Notes under the pieces: model-generated
The model's input: the letters and a program-made list of their open reading frames with translations, nothing else
What the model was told of the DNA's origin: nothing
The model's database searches: none
Shown here: positions 25,583 through 34,693 of the stretch, in pieces
Numbering within the stretch: the first letter of the stretch is position 1
How the letters are laid out: each line of letters starts with the position of its first letter
Program-made: the position numbers and the translations under genes
NCBI GenBank assembly: GCA_964555055.1
Contig: CAZKQW010000004.1
Span: 1-64,000, forward strand
Source: GCA-016699445 sp964555055
GTDB lineage: Bacteria > UBA10199 > JACPAL01 > GCA-016699445
Direction: 5' to 3'
DNA length: 64,000 nt

Positions 25583-26452
25583 TCACGTCGCTAGGAAAAT
25601 AATCAGAACGCATAAGGCTCCAATGACATAGCTCGTCTTGTCCGTGATCGCGAACAGAATAGGATCCGAATGCATTTCGCCCCGTCGGGTGAGAAGCCAC
25701 ACGCGGCTGATCCAATACATCAGGAGGGGGCAAATAAACCACATGAAGTGGGGACGCGCGTAGAGCGACAAAATATCGCTGCTGCTGACGTAAAGAGCCA
25801 TCACAAGGACCGAGACGTAGCCACTCGCCACGCCCAAGTCGCCGATGACGCTGATGTCCTTTCCCATATAGCCGCGGCCAATACCAAATTCGCTGTTCTT
25901 GATATGGAGAATTTGAAGTTCGGAAAAACGCTTTACGAAGGCGAGGCTAGTGAAGAGAAACATCGAAAAGAATAAGAGCCAAGGCGAAACTTCCACTTCT
26001 CCAGCTAAAGCCCCCGCAAAAATGCGGGTCGTATAAAGGGTCGCTAAGGTCATCACGTCGACGAGGACGAGTTTTTTCAAAAATATCGAATATGCGGTGG
26101 TGACGCCGATGTAAAAGGAAAGAATATAGAAAAACGGTCTCGGTAGCAGGAGGCTGATCAGAAAGCTCAAAACCAAAAAAACGGGAATGAGAGTCTTGGC
26201 TACCGAAAGCGGGATTTTCCCGGAAGCCAATGGGCGATGTTTTTTGATCTCGTGTTGCCGGTCTGCGTCGATATCGAGGATGTCGTTTAAGAGATAAACC
26301 GCCGAGGCGCAGAGACTAAACGAAATAAAAGCAAGCAGGGATTGCCTCAGGAGAGAAATCTCTAAAATCTTATGCGCCGCCAGGAGCGGAATGAAGATGA
26401 GAATGTTCTTGGCCCACTGGTGGATGCGGATGGCTTTGAGGAAAAGGCGCAT
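25583..26452 (-). CDS. UbiA-family polyprenyl-phosphate phosphoribosyltransferase (DPPR synthase type)
   Basis: 289 residues with seven to nine membrane helices. The first prenyl-diphosphate motif is NDILDIDADRQH (about 56-67) and a second acidic region is MTLATLYTTRIFAG. The N-terminus RIHQWAKNILIFIPLLAAHK is characteristic of DPPR synthases (Rv3806c-like) rather than quinone UbiA enzymes. It moves phosphoribose from PRPP to polyprenyl phosphate, the first step of the DPA pathway. It is the first recognisable DPA gene of the minus-strand operon, with the DprE1-like gene 4 nt downstream. No DPPR phosphatase is visible nearby. Confidence 0.88.
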   Translation of the reverse strand: MRLFLKAIRIHQWAKNILIFIPLLAAHKILEISLLRQSLLAFISFSLCASAVYLLNDILDIDADRQHEIKKHRPLASGKIPLSVAKTLIPVFLVLSFLISLLLPRPFFYILSFYIGVTTAYSIFLKKLVLVDVMTLATLYTTRIFAGALAGEVEVSPWLLFFSMFLFTSLAFVKRFSELQILHIKNSEFGIGRGYMGKDISVIGDLGVASGYVSVLVMALYVSSSDILSLYARPHFMWFICPLLMYWISRVWLLTRRGEMHSDPILFAITDKTSYVIGALCVLIIFLAT

Positions 26453-26497
26453 AGTCTTCGAGGTTTAGCACAAAAAATCGCCGAGGGCGAACGTGTT

Positions 26498-27289
26498 TTA
26501 CAAGCCTTGGAATTCCGGCGGGCGTTTGGACCGGATCGCTTCGATGCCCTCGATAATATCGCGCGTCTTGAACACGCGCCCTTGCCCCTGCGCCTCGTAG
26601 CGGAGCTGGGCTTGGAGCGTCTTCAAGTAGGCTTGGACGCCTTTTTTAGCGACTTTGACCGCGAGCGGGGCGTTAGCGGCGAGTTCGCGTGCGATCTTCC
26701 GCGTCTCTTCCTTTAAGAAGTCTTGGGGGAAGAGATGGTGGAGAATGCCTTTTTGCAAGGCTTCTTCCGAAGACATCGTCCTTCCCGTCAGCAAGAGATC
26801 CATGGCCAAGGGGATGCCCAAGACGTGCGGCAGTAAGAAAGTGCTTCCCATGCCGGGCGAGAGGCCGATCTTGACGAAGTTCACGCCCATCTTGGCTTGC
26901 GGAGAGGCGACGCGCAGGTCGCAGGCCAGCGTCAGGCAAAACGCCGCGCCGATCGCGTGGCCGTTGATCATGGCGATGACGGGGACTCCGATATCCCGAA
27001 TGGAGAGGAATTTATTATAGAACGCCAACATCTCCTTTTGGTTCACTGTCGGCTTTTTTTTCGTGCGCGCTAAAATGATATCGAGGTGGCCGCCCGCCGA
27101 GAACGCGCGTCCCGAGCCCGTGAGGATGACGGCGCGGATCGACTTGTCTTTGTTGATCTTCGGGACGAGGGCGCGGAGTGCGTCGCCCATCTCCTCGGAA
27201 AGCGCGTTGAGCCTTTCAGGGTCGTTGAATGTGATCCAGGCGATCGCGTGGTTGGGCGGGCCTTCCTTTTCGAAGAGAATGGGTTCCAT
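26498..27289 (-). CDS. Enoyl-CoA hydratase/isomerase family protein
   Basis: 263 residues. Crotonase signatures: RAVILTGSGRAFSAGGHLDI (oxyanion strand) and INGHAIGAAFCLTLACDLRVAS. The second catalytic acid region reads GLSPGMGSTFLLPHVLG, with Gly-Met where many hydratases have a Glu, so the reaction may not be simple hydration. It lies 45 bp upstream of the UbiA gene on the same strand, so it may head the DPA operon transcript. It also sits opposite the leucine-degradation operon, with which it shares chemistry. The ATG at 27289 is chosen because upstream residues do not fit the family. Confidence 0.85.
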   Translation of the reverse strand: MEPILFEKEGPPNHAIAWITFNDPERLNALSEEMGDALRALVPKINKDKSIRAVILTGSGRAFSAGGHLDIILARTKKKPTVNQKEMLAFYNKFLSIRDIGVPVIAMINGHAIGAAFCLTLACDLRVASPQAKMGVNFVKIGLSPGMGSTFLLPHVLGIPLAMDLLLTGRTMSSEEALQKGILHHLFPQDFLKEETRKIARELAANAPLAVKVAKKGVQAYLKTLQAQLRYEAQGQGRVFKTRDIIEGIEAIRSKRPPEFQGL

Positions 27290-27380
27290 GGGGACGTGGC
27301 GGTAAGCCGATTCCCACGCTTTGTAAAGTTTGAAAATCTTCTTGTGGCTCCCCAGGCCCCCATGTACAAAACGACGGCCT

Positions 27381-28988
27381 ATGGACCCCATCGATAGCCA
27401 GCTGAAGACCGAAGGCGCCGAATACCAGACGAACTTCGCGCATAATGAAAGCCTCGCCCAAGTTTTAAGGAAACATTTGGACGCCGTCGCCAAGGGCGGC
27501 GGGGACGAGGCGGTGAAGCGCCATCAGGAGCGCGGCAAGCTTTTGCCCCGCGAACGCATCCAGCGCGTGATCGATCCAGGGACGTATTTCTTGGAGTTTT
27601 CGGCCTGCGCCGCGAATGGTCTCTACGACGACGAAGCCCCTTCGGCGGGAATGGTGACGGGCATCGGAGTGGTCCATGGGCGTGAAGTCTTGTTTGTCGC
27701 CAACGACGCCACCGTCAAAGGCGGGACGTACTACCCGATGACGGTGAAGAAGCACCTGCGCGCCCAGGAAATCGCCCTCGAGAACCATCTGCCCTGCGTC
27801 TACTTGGTCGACTCCGGTGGCGCTTTTCTGCCGCTGCAGGCGGAAGTCTTCCCCGACAAGGAGCATTTCGGCCGCATCTTTTTCAATCAAGCGCGGATGT
27901 CGTCCCTGGGGATTCCCCAAGTCGCCGTCGTGTTGGGGTCCTGCACCGCGGGAGGCGCTTACGTACCCGCGATGAGCGACGAGACGATCATCGTAAAGGG
28001 TAATGGAACGATTTTTCTCGGAGGACCCCCTTTAGTGAAGGCGGCGACGGGCGAGGAGGTGACGGCCGAAGATCTCGGCGGCGGAGATGTTCATTGCCGC
28101 AAGTCCGGAGTGGCCGACCATTTGGCAGAGAGCGAAGAAGAAGCCCTCTATTTGGCGCGTAATATCCTGGAAAATTTGAATCGTACTCCGAAACAGTCCT
28201 TGGACATTCTCCCTCCCGAAGATCCTCTTTACGACCCGAAGGAAATTTATGGTCTGCTGCCAAAGGACCCACGTAAGCCTTTCGACGTGCACGAGGTTAT
28301 TGCGCGCCTGGTCGACGGCAGTCGTTTCCACGAATTCAAACCCTTGTACGGTAATACTTTAGTGACGGGTTTCGCGCGCATCATGGGATGCCCCGTGGGC
28401 ATCATCGCGAACAACGGCGTCCTCTTCTCGGCGAGCGCCCTTAAAGCCGCGCATTTCGTGGAACTGTGCGCGCAGCGGAATATTCCTTTATTGTTCCTGC
28501 AGAACATCACCGGCTTCATGGTCGGCCGCCAATACGAGAACAGCGGCATCGCCCGCGACGGTGCCAAAATGGTGACGGCGGTCGCGTGCGCGAACGTCCC
28601 TAAATTCACCGTGGTCATCGGCGGCTCCCACGGCGCCGGCAACTACGCCATGTGCGGCCGCGCCTACGGTCCGCGCCAGCTCTGGATGTGGCCCAACGCG
28701 CGCATCTCGGTGATGGGCGGCGAGCAGGCGGCGACGGTTCTGACGACGGTGAAGAAGGATCAGCTGAAGGCCAAGGGTCAGGCTTTTTCCGCCCAGGACG
28801 AAGAAGCTATCCGAGCCCCGATTTTGAAGAAGTACGAGGAAGAGGGGAGTTGTTATTACAGCACGGCGCGCTTGTGGGACGACGGCGTGATCGACCCCGT
28901 GGACACGCGCCGCGCGGTCGCGATGGGGATCGCGGCGAGCTTGAACGCCCCCGCGCGCAAGACGGATTTCGGCGTATTCCGCATGTAA
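27381..28988 (+). CDS. Methylcrotonyl-CoA carboxylase carboxyltransferase (beta) subunit
   Basis: 535 residues, the usual MccB length. It has both crotonase-like carboxyltransferase domains: GVVHGREVLFVANDATVKGG and LYLVDSGGAFLPLQ in the first, and FLQNITGFMVGRQYENSGI with VVIGGSHGAGNYAMCGRAY in the second. The VDSGGA and FMVGRQYE segments favour methylcrotonyl-CoA over propionyl- or acetyl-CoA enzymes. It works with the biotin carboxylase encoded two genes downstream on the leucine breakdown pathway. The first in-frame ATG that fits the family is 27381; no good ribosome-binding site precedes it. Confidence 0.9.
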   Translation: MDPIDSQLKTEGAEYQTNFAHNESLAQVLRKHLDAVAKGGGDEAVKRHQERGKLLPRERIQRVIDPGTYFLEFSACAANGLYDDEAPSAGMVTGIGVVHGREVLFVANDATVKGGTYYPMTVKKHLRAQEIALENHLPCVYLVDSGGAFLPLQAEVFPDKEHFGRIFFNQARMSSLGIPQVAVVLGSCTAGGAYVPAMSDETIIVKGNGTIFLGGPPLVKAATGEEVTAEDLGGGDVHCRKSGVADHLAESEEEALYLARNILENLNRTPKQSLDILPPEDPLYDPKEIYGLLPKDPRKPFDVHEVIARLVDGSRFHEFKPLYGNTLVTGFARIMGCPVGIIANNGVLFSASALKAAHFVELCAQRNIPLLFLQNITGFMVGRQYENSGIARDGAKMVTAVACANVPKFTVVIGGSHGAGNYAMCGRAYGPRQLWMWPNARISVMGGEQAATVLTTVKKDQLKAKGQAFSAQDEEAIRAPILKKYEEEGSCYYSTARLWDDGVIDPVDTRRAVAMGIAASLNAPARKTDFGVFRM

Positions 28989-28998
28989 GGAGAAAACC

Positions 28999-29781
28999 AT
29001 GGCCACCATTATCTTAGAAAACAATAACGGCATCGCCCGCATTAAGCTCAACCGGCCCGACGTGCGCAACGCCTTCAACGCGGAGCTCATCCAGGAACTC
29101 GGTGAGGCCTTTCAAAAAGCGGCCCAGGATCCCTCAGTTCGGGTGGTCATCCTCTCCGGCGAAGGCGGCTTCTTCTGCGCAGGTGCGGACTTGAACTGGA
29201 TGAAGTCCTTCGTGGGCGCCTCGCAGGAAGAGAACGAAGCCGACGCGCGCAAGCTAGGTGAGCTTCTGAACGGTTTGAACACGTTCCCCAAACCCTTGAT
29301 CGTCGTGGCCCACGGGGCCGCGGTCGGCGGGGGCGTCGGGCTGGTGTCCGTCGCGGACATCGCCTTGGCGGCGGAGGAGACGATGTACTCGCTGGCCGAA
29401 GTGAAGCTGGGACTGATCCCCGCCGTCATCTCCCCGTTCGTGATCGCGAAGATGGGCGCGGCCGCCGCCCGGCGTTATTTTTTGACCGGTGAGAAGTTCG
29501 GGAACGAAGAGGCCCTGCGGTACGGTCTCGTCCATGAACAGCACGAGAGCGACCAGCTCGAAGGCCGGGCCATGGAGTTGGCAAAGGCGTTGTTGAGTTC
29601 GGGTCCTCAGGCCGTAAAGGCGGCTAAGGAATTGATCGCGAAAGTGGGCTCTTCCATCTCGCCCGAGATCCGGGAGTACACCGTGAAGAAGATTTCCGAG
29701 CTGCGGGTGAGCGCCGAGGCCCAAGAGGGCATTGCGGCTTTCCTAGAAAAGCGGAAGGCTAGCTGGATTCCCCAAAAATGA
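28999..29781 (+). CDS. Enoyl-CoA hydratase, probable methylglutaconyl-CoA hydratase
   Basis: 260 residues, crotonase fold: RVVILSGEGGFFCAGADLNWM (oxyanion hole, with the LNWM seen in methylglutaconyl-CoA hydratases) and GAAVGGGVGLVSVADIALAA. The acidic segment VKLGLIPAVISPFVIAKMG is typical of LiuC-like enzymes. It sits between carboxylase beta and alpha subunits in the order of liu operons, so I assign the hydration of 3-methylglutaconyl-CoA. AAGGAG 7 nt upstream of the ATG. The stop overlaps the next gene by 4 bp (ATGA). Confidence 0.88.
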   Translation: MATIILENNNGIARIKLNRPDVRNAFNAELIQELGEAFQKAAQDPSVRVVILSGEGGFFCAGADLNWMKSFVGASQEENEADARKLGELLNGLNTFPKPLIVVAHGAAVGGGVGLVSVADIALAAEETMYSLAEVKLGLIPAVISPFVIAKMGAAAARRYFLTGEKFGNEEALRYGLVHEQHESDQLEGRAMELAKALLSSGPQAVKAAKELIAKVGSSISPEIREYTVKKISELRVSAEAQEGIAAFLEKRKASWIPQK

Positions 29782-31505
29782 CCCGTCTCGAAGCTGTTCC
29801 ACAGTCGATTCAGAAAATCCTCATTGCGAACCGCGGTGAGATCGCCATGCGTATCCAACGCGCATGCCGTTCCTTAGGGATCCGGACGGTTGCCGTCTTT
29901 TCGGAGGCAGATCGCGACGCTCTTTTCGTCCGGCGGGCGGATGAGTCCGTTTGTCTCGGCGCCGCGGCGCCCAAGGAGAGTTACCTCAATATCCCGAAAA
30001 TCACCGAAGCGGCCCGTCAAACGGGAGCCCAAGCCATCCATCCCGGCTACGGTTTCTTGTCGGAACGTCCCGAGTTCGCGCAGGCCTGCGAAGACGCCGG
30101 GTTCATTTTCATCGGACCCACGGCGGACGTCATCCGCAAGATGGGGGACAAGATCGGTGCCAAGAAGGTGTTGGAGACGGAAAACGTTCCGATGATTCCC
30201 GGTTTGGCGAAGCCTTTGTCGGATGTGGCGGAGTTGAAGGAGGCGGCGAAAAAAATCGGCTACCCAGTTTTACTGAAAGCGGCCGCGGGCGGCGGAGGCA
30301 AAGGCATGCAGGTGGTCTCGGAGGAATCTGGATTGGAGGAAGCCTTAGCGAGCTGTCAGCGCGTCGCGAAATCCGCCTTCGGCGACGACCGGATTTTTTT
30401 GGAAAAATACCTTTTGAATCCCCGCCATGTGGAATTCCAAGTGGTAGGGGACACGCACGGGAACTATTTCCACCTTTTCGAACGCGAGTGTTCGGTGCAG
30501 CGGCGTCACCAGAAGATTATCGAAGAGACGCCGAGCCCGGCCTTGGACGCGGATCTCCGTTCCCGCATGGCGGACGTCGCCGTGCGCATCACGAAGGCGA
30601 TCGGGTACCGGGGCGTGGGGACGATCGAGTTCATTTTAGACGAAAAGAAAAACTTCTACTTCCTCGAGATGAACACGCGCCTGCAGGTGGAGCACCCGAT
30701 CACCGAAATGGTGACGGGCGTGGACCTCGTGAAGACGCAGATACGCGTCGCGCGCGGGGAGAACGTGGGGGATATTCCTGCGGTACCCGCTTCCGGCGTG
30801 GCATCGCCCCTAAGGCAATCCGGACACGCCATCGAGTGCCGCATCTGCGCCGAAGATCCCGAAAAGAATTTCCTGCCCTCCATCGGCAAGATCACCCGTT
30901 ATGCCGAACCCCGGGGAGAAGGGATCCGCGTGGACTCCGGCGTCTTCGAGGGTTGGACGATCCCCATGGAATACGACCCGATGTTGGCGAAGCTGATCGT
31001 TCACGCGCCTTCGAGGCCCCGCGCGGTGGTGAAGATGCTCGAAGCCTTGGCGGCCTATAAAATCGAAGGCATCCGGACGAACATCCCCTTCCTCGTCGAC
31101 CTCCTCCGGCACCCGGAAGTCACGGCGGGCCGGACCGAGACGGGGTTGATCGAAAAACATTTCAAGACTTGGGCGCCTACGGCCTTCGTCCCGACGGATC
31201 CCTTCAATCCTTTCCAAAATACGACGCTTTCGTCGGGTCCCGTCAAGGGCGCGGCCGCCGCCACGGCGCGGGCCAAGCGCAAGAAAAACGACGACCATAA
31301 TTTAGCGGCTCCGATGCCCGGGCAGGTGGTGAAGGTCCTGGTGAAGGAAGGACAGGCGGTCCAGGAAGGGGACGTCTTGGTCGTCATGGAGGCCATGAAA
31401 ATGGAGCATTCCATCGTGGCCTCGCAAGCGGCCCGGGTGAAGAAGGTCCGCTTCCAGCCGGGGGACAAGATCAATATGGGCGATAAACTGGTCGAGTTGG
31501 GATGA
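29778..31505 (+). CDS. Methylcrotonyl-CoA carboxylase biotin-containing (alpha) subunit
   Basis: 575 residues. The biotin carboxylase part has ILIANRGEIAMRI, the HPGYGFLSE loop, the ATP-grasp glycine loop AAAGGGGKGMQ and EMNTRLQVEHPITE. A linker of about 50 residues leads to a biotinyl domain with the acceptor Lys541 in EAMKMEH. It is shorter than many MccA proteins, whose linker domain is larger. It is translationally coupled at both ends (ATGA overlaps at 29778 and 31502), forming the core liu-type operon with the beta subunit and hydratase. Confidence 0.92.
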   Translation: MTRLEAVPQSIQKILIANRGEIAMRIQRACRSLGIRTVAVFSEADRDALFVRRADESVCLGAAAPKESYLNIPKITEAARQTGAQAIHPGYGFLSERPEFAQACEDAGFIFIGPTADVIRKMGDKIGAKKVLETENVPMIPGLAKPLSDVAELKEAAKKIGYPVLLKAAAGGGGKGMQVVSEESGLEEALASCQRVAKSAFGDDRIFLEKYLLNPRHVEFQVVGDTHGNYFHLFERECSVQRRHQKIIEETPSPALDADLRSRMADVAVRITKAIGYRGVGTIEFILDEKKNFYFLEMNTRLQVEHPITEMVTGVDLVKTQIRVARGENVGDIPAVPASGVASPLRQSGHAIECRICAEDPEKNFLPSIGKITRYAEPRGEGIRVDSGVFEGWTIPMEYDPMLAKLIVHAPSRPRAVVKMLEALAAYKIEGIRTNIPFLVDLLRHPEVTAGRTETGLIEKHFKTWAPTAFVPTDPFNPFQNTTLSSGPVKGAAAATARAKRKKNDDHNLAAPMPGQVVKVLVKEGQAVQEGDVLVVMEAMKMEHSIVASQAARVKKVRFQPGDKINMGDKLVELG

Positions 31506-32383
31506 AGATTTTAGTCGTCGCCGATCCGCAGGTACGTTTAAACCGCAAAATAGATACGGGTCTTTCGATGGCCCAGGAAGCCCTGAGGAGGGGCCACGAG
31601 GTTTACTGGGCGACGGATCGAGATGTTTCCTTTGAGAAGGGTGTGGTCAGGGTCAATGCTCAAAAGATTTATGGGAAATCATCTCCCTTAAAGAAACCCT
31701 TAACTTATTTCCAAAGCGTTTGGATCCGGAAGGATCCGCCGTTCGACGACTCTTATGTGACTCTCTGCTGGCTTCTGGCGCTTCATGAAAAAGAAATTTT
31801 AATGATCAATAGGCCGTCGCTCCTTTTAAGGTATCATGAAAAAATGCTGCCGTTCGAGGCGGAAAAGGCGGGATTCTTGAAAAAGACGGAAGTGATTCCG
31901 ACATGGATGTTTGGTTCAGGGAAAGGCGAGCGGATGAAGGGCAAGTGTATAACCAAGCCCTGGTTGGGACATGGTGGCCTGGGCGTTCGTCTCCATAAAT
32001 TTCAGACTAAACCGGCACCGCAGGCGCTTCTTCAACCTTTTCTTAAAGGTGTGGTGACGAATGGAGATCGCCGGGTTTTCTTTTTGAACGGGAAATATGC
32101 GGGCGATTATGTGCGCCTTCCGGCCCCCGGAAAGATCGTTGCGAACCTAAATCAAGGCGCCCGCCCTGTTTTGCGACCCATGAGCAAAAAAGAAAAGGAC
32201 ATCTGTCGCCGTCTCGGAAAATTCCTAGGAAGTACAGGCATCCTCCTTGCCGGAGCGGATATCATCGATGAGCGCGTGTCGGAGATCAATATCACCGCTC
32301 CGACGAGTTTTAATGTATTGAGGGATTTGGCCGGCATCGACTTGGATCGGGCTTACGTGGATTTCGTGGAAAAATGGTTTTAA
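31502..32383 (+). CDS. GshB-like ATP-grasp enzyme
   Basis: 293 residues. It follows prokaryotic glutathione synthetase landmarks: WIRKDPPFDDSYVT, MINRPSLLLRYHEKMLPFEA, KPWLGHGGLGVRLHK (ATP loop), LLQPFLKGVVTNGDRRVFFLNGK split over two strands, and SEINITAPTSF. It is about 20 residues shorter than GshB and lacks the upstream GshA partner here, so it may ligate glycine to another peptide or amino acid. Its ATG overlaps the carboxylase stop, placing it in the leucine operon. That is an unusual partner and perhaps relates to the glutathione-dependent DsbA-fold isomerase downstream. Confidence 0.78.
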   Translation: MKILVVADPQVRLNRKIDTGLSMAQEALRRGHEVYWATDRDVSFEKGVVRVNAQKIYGKSSPLKKPLTYFQSVWIRKDPPFDDSYVTLCWLLALHEKEILMINRPSLLLRYHEKMLPFEAEKAGFLKKTEVIPTWMFGSGKGERMKGKCITKPWLGHGGLGVRLHKFQTKPAPQALLQPFLKGVVTNGDRRVFFLNGKYAGDYVRLPAPGKIVANLNQGARPVLRPMSKKEKDICRRLGKFLGSTGILLAGADIIDERVSEINITAPTSFNVLRDLAGIDLDRAYVDFVEKWF

Positions 32384-32411
32384 CAGTTTCCCACGGCCTC
32401 TTTAATGGGAT

Positions 32412-32711
32412 TCAATATTCGGCGGCTTTTTTGGTGACGTGGTCTAAGTATTCGCCCTTCTTCATGCGACAAAATTCCGAATGGCTGAGGCCTAAATAGA
32501 AAAAGAGGAGGGGTAGAATTCTTTCGGTAAGATTTTCAAGGGTCTCCGTGAAGCGCTTTAAAGAGGTATTGAAATCATCAGAATGGATATGGTTGCCCAT
32601 TCGGGGTATCCAGTCTCTTTCCAAGAAATACTTGCACGCGGCAGCCATCACCACCGCCTTTTGCGTCAGTTCAAATAAACCATTCTTAAATGCATCGAGC
32701 TGTTCCGGCAT
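32412..32711 (-). CDS. Small helical protein, start uncertain
   Basis: At least 99 residues, not recognised; helical with alternating aromatic/charged pattern (KAVVMAAACKYFLERDW, LENLTERILPLLFFYLGL). The frame is open upstream to about 32826 without an ATG and reads like natural protein (SQAKKELHRTLTAAYVV). The true start may therefore be a CTG near 32730, or the gene may be frameshifted relative to the neighbouring minus-strand gene. It lies directly after that gene and may be cotranscribed with it. Confidence 0.5.
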   Translation of the reverse strand: MPEQLDAFKNGLFELTQKAVVMAAACKYFLERDWIPRMGNHIHSDDFNTSLKRFTETLENLTERILPLLFFYLGLSHSEFCRMKKGEYLDHVTKKAAEY

Positions 32712-32805
32712 AACGACGTAGGCTGCTGTCAGGGTGCGATGAAGCTCTTTCTTAGCTTGGCTATCACGTGCTTCATTTCTCTCCGATAATTTTCTCTTTT
32801 GCAGT

Positions 32806-33696
32806 TTATAAAGAACCGTTTCCCGTCAGGTACAGGTCTTCATGGAAGACCTGTACGGCACCCTTCGCTGGATAGAAGCTGCTAAGGAAAAGAGCCTCTA
32901 AAGGAACCCGGCACTTTATGGAACCTATACGGGGGTGGAACGTAAACAGGTTGAAGCCAAGGAGACTAACATTGCCGAGAGTTTGCCGGTATTCACGATA
33001 AGGTAATACCCACCTGGCATCGGATGCTCCCATCTGTGCTAATGCCGCTTCCAAGTTAAGGTGACACATTGAGATTTCATCAGTCGCTAAGTTCCCTGAA
33101 AATAAGAAGGCGGCTGCGGAGTCGCTCATCAGAGCCGCATAGGCATCGGCTAATCGATGTCTTAACTGAGGTTGGATTTCTCTCTGTTGTTGTCCCGCCT
33201 GTGGGTTCCAATCCGTATCGAGATAGAGGTCGATTTGGCCTTCTGCGATTTCCGGGTGCGCCTCTTCAAAAACATACGCCATGTTTGCGCCTTGTATGAG
33301 CATATAGCCAGGATGTCCCAGTGGGTGGTTATAGACCGCTAAAGGAGCGTGAAAGATGCCCTCTCGTATTGCTCCGTTTAGGGTGAATAGGGGCTGTTTC
33401 GGGTTTCCACTAAAGAAAGAGCTGAACTTATATAGAGCGTGGACTCTATCCTCGCCAATTCCAAAAGAAAGGGGTGTATGAGGATGTTGGAAACAGCCAG
33501 GCATCCATGCGGCATAGTTGCCGATGACTTCTCGGGTGTATCCTCCTTCAAAAGGAGCTCCTGAAAATGGACCTTCCGCGGCCAGCCAAGGGACGATCTC
33601 CCCGTTGGGCAGCATTGTATTCAAATCGACGCCGGGATGTAGAAACTCCTGGGCCGATCGAGAGAGTTGGATTCTCATCGGATGTTCAAGATTCAT
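32806..33696 (-). CDS. Hypothetical protein, divergent from LysR regulator
   Basis: 296 residues, not recognised. It is soluble, rich in aromatic residues and prolines (EGPFSGAPFEGGYTREV; PGCFQHPHTPLSFG), suggesting a beta-rich enzyme fold. No signal peptide is visible. An excellent AAAGGAGAT precedes the ATG at 33696 by about 6 nt. It is transcribed away from the LysR gene across an 80-bp intergenic region, the classical position of a LysR target, so it is likely regulated by it. The small helical ORF at 32412 follows. Confidence 0.7.
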   Translation of the reverse strand: MNLEHPMRIQLSRSAQEFLHPGVDLNTMLPNGEIVPWLAAEGPFSGAPFEGGYTREVIGNYAAWMPGCFQHPHTPLSFGIGEDRVHALYKFSSFFSGNPKQPLFTLNGAIREGIFHAPLAVYNHPLGHPGYMLIQGANMAYVFEEAHPEIAEGQIDLYLDTDWNPQAGQQQREIQPQLRHRLADAYAALMSDSAAAFLFSGNLATDEISMCHLNLEAALAQMGASDARWVLPYREYRQTLGNVSLLGFNLFTFHPRIGSIKCRVPLEALFLSSFYPAKGAVQVFHEDLYLTGNGSL

Positions 33697-33747
33697 ATTC
33701 GATCTCCTTTGAGAGCTTGTCGTCCTGTAGAATTATTCGTTTCTATG

Positions 33748-33777
33748 ATAATATGAATATGGTATTATTCATATTAT
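33748..33777 (+). promoter_or_regulatory. Perfect inverted repeat on the lysR start codon
   Basis: ATAATATGAAT (33748-33758) and ATTCATATTAT (33767-33777) are perfect 11-bp arms with an 8-nt spacer. The last two bases are the A and T of the LysR ATG. A -10-like TATTAT (33763-33768) would start transcription at or next to the ATG, so the mRNA is probably leaderless. It lies between the divergent genes and is the obvious LysR binding site. Confidence 0.65.
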
Positions 33778-34693
33778 GGATATTAAAAACATCGACTTGA
33801 ATTTGTTGGGGGTTTTTCAGGCCGTGTGGAATCAAAAGAGCATCTCAAGGGCGGCTAAAAAAGTGGGGTTAAGCCAGCCCGCCATGAGCGCGGCTTTGAG
33901 CCGCTTGCGGGAGAGCTTCAAAGACCCGTTGTTCGTGCGTTCCAGCGAGGGGATGGCGCCCACGCATCGGGCCAAGGAGATCGCCGAGCCCATCCATAAA
34001 GCTTTGGACCTCATCCGCTCTTCCTTGCGAGGCGATCCGGAGGCTGTGTTCCAGCCGCAAGGATGCCGACGGGAGTTTCGCGTCGCCATGAGCGATTGGA
34101 TGGCCTTGCAAGTCTTGCCGCCGTTGCAAAAGTATCTGCGCAAAACGGCTCCGCAAACGACGGTCACCGTCCTCGATATGACGCCTAAACAGATGCATGA
34201 AGCCCTGCTCTCCAGTTCTTTGGATTTGGCGATCACGGGACAGGAAAATTACGGTTCCGGGAAGTACCAGCAGACGCTCTATCATGAAGAATATCGAACG
34301 ATAGTTTCCTCGCGCCATTCCCGGATCCAGAGGGAGTTGACGCTGAAACAGTTTATCGAGTTTCCCCACATCCTCTTTTCGCCTCAAGGGAAGGGATTGG
34401 GGGCAGTGGATCGCGCATTGGCCAAGAAAAAGCTGAAGAGGAAAATCGCCTTTCGGGTGCCTTATTCCTTGGCGATTCCCGTCTTGATCCAGGACACCGA
34501 TTTCATCGCCACGGTGCCGCGGCCTTTGGCCGAGGTTTTTTCAGCGCTTGCCAAGGTCGAGGCGTTCATGCCACCGGTTTCCCTGTCGGGACACGACATC
34601 GTCCAGTATTGGAACCAGGAGAATCATGGCGATCCGGCGCATCGTTGGTTTCGCTCTGCCATAGCGGATCTTTGCAAGGGGTTTAAGAAATGA
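33776..34693 (+). CDS. LysR-family transcriptional regulator (NodD-like)
   Basis: 305 residues. An N-terminal winged helix reads IDLNLLGVFQAVWNQKSISR with AAKKVGLSQPAMSAALSRLR, the typical LysR recognition helix. The effector domain (about 95-300: RREFRVAMSDWMALQVLP) resembles the NodD/NahR subgroup that senses aromatic compounds. It has no visible ribosome-binding site; the start codon is embedded in its presumed operator. The stop overlaps the start of the DsbA-fold isomerase gene (ATGA). It is therefore cotranscribed with that gene and probably controls both it and the divergent gene at 32806. Confidence 0.9.
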   Translation: MDIKNIDLNLLGVFQAVWNQKSISRAAKKVGLSQPAMSAALSRLRESFKDPLFVRSSEGMAPTHRAKEIAEPIHKALDLIRSSLRGDPEAVFQPQGCRREFRVAMSDWMALQVLPPLQKYLRKTAPQTTVTVLDMTPKQMHEALLSSSLDLAITGQENYGSGKYQQTLYHEEYRTIVSSRHSRIQRELTLKQFIEFPHILFSPQGKGLGAVDRALAKKKLKRKIAFRVPYSLAIPVLIQDTDFIATVPRPLAEVFSALAKVEAFMPPVSLSGHDIVQYWNQENHGDPAHRWFRSAIADLCKGFKK

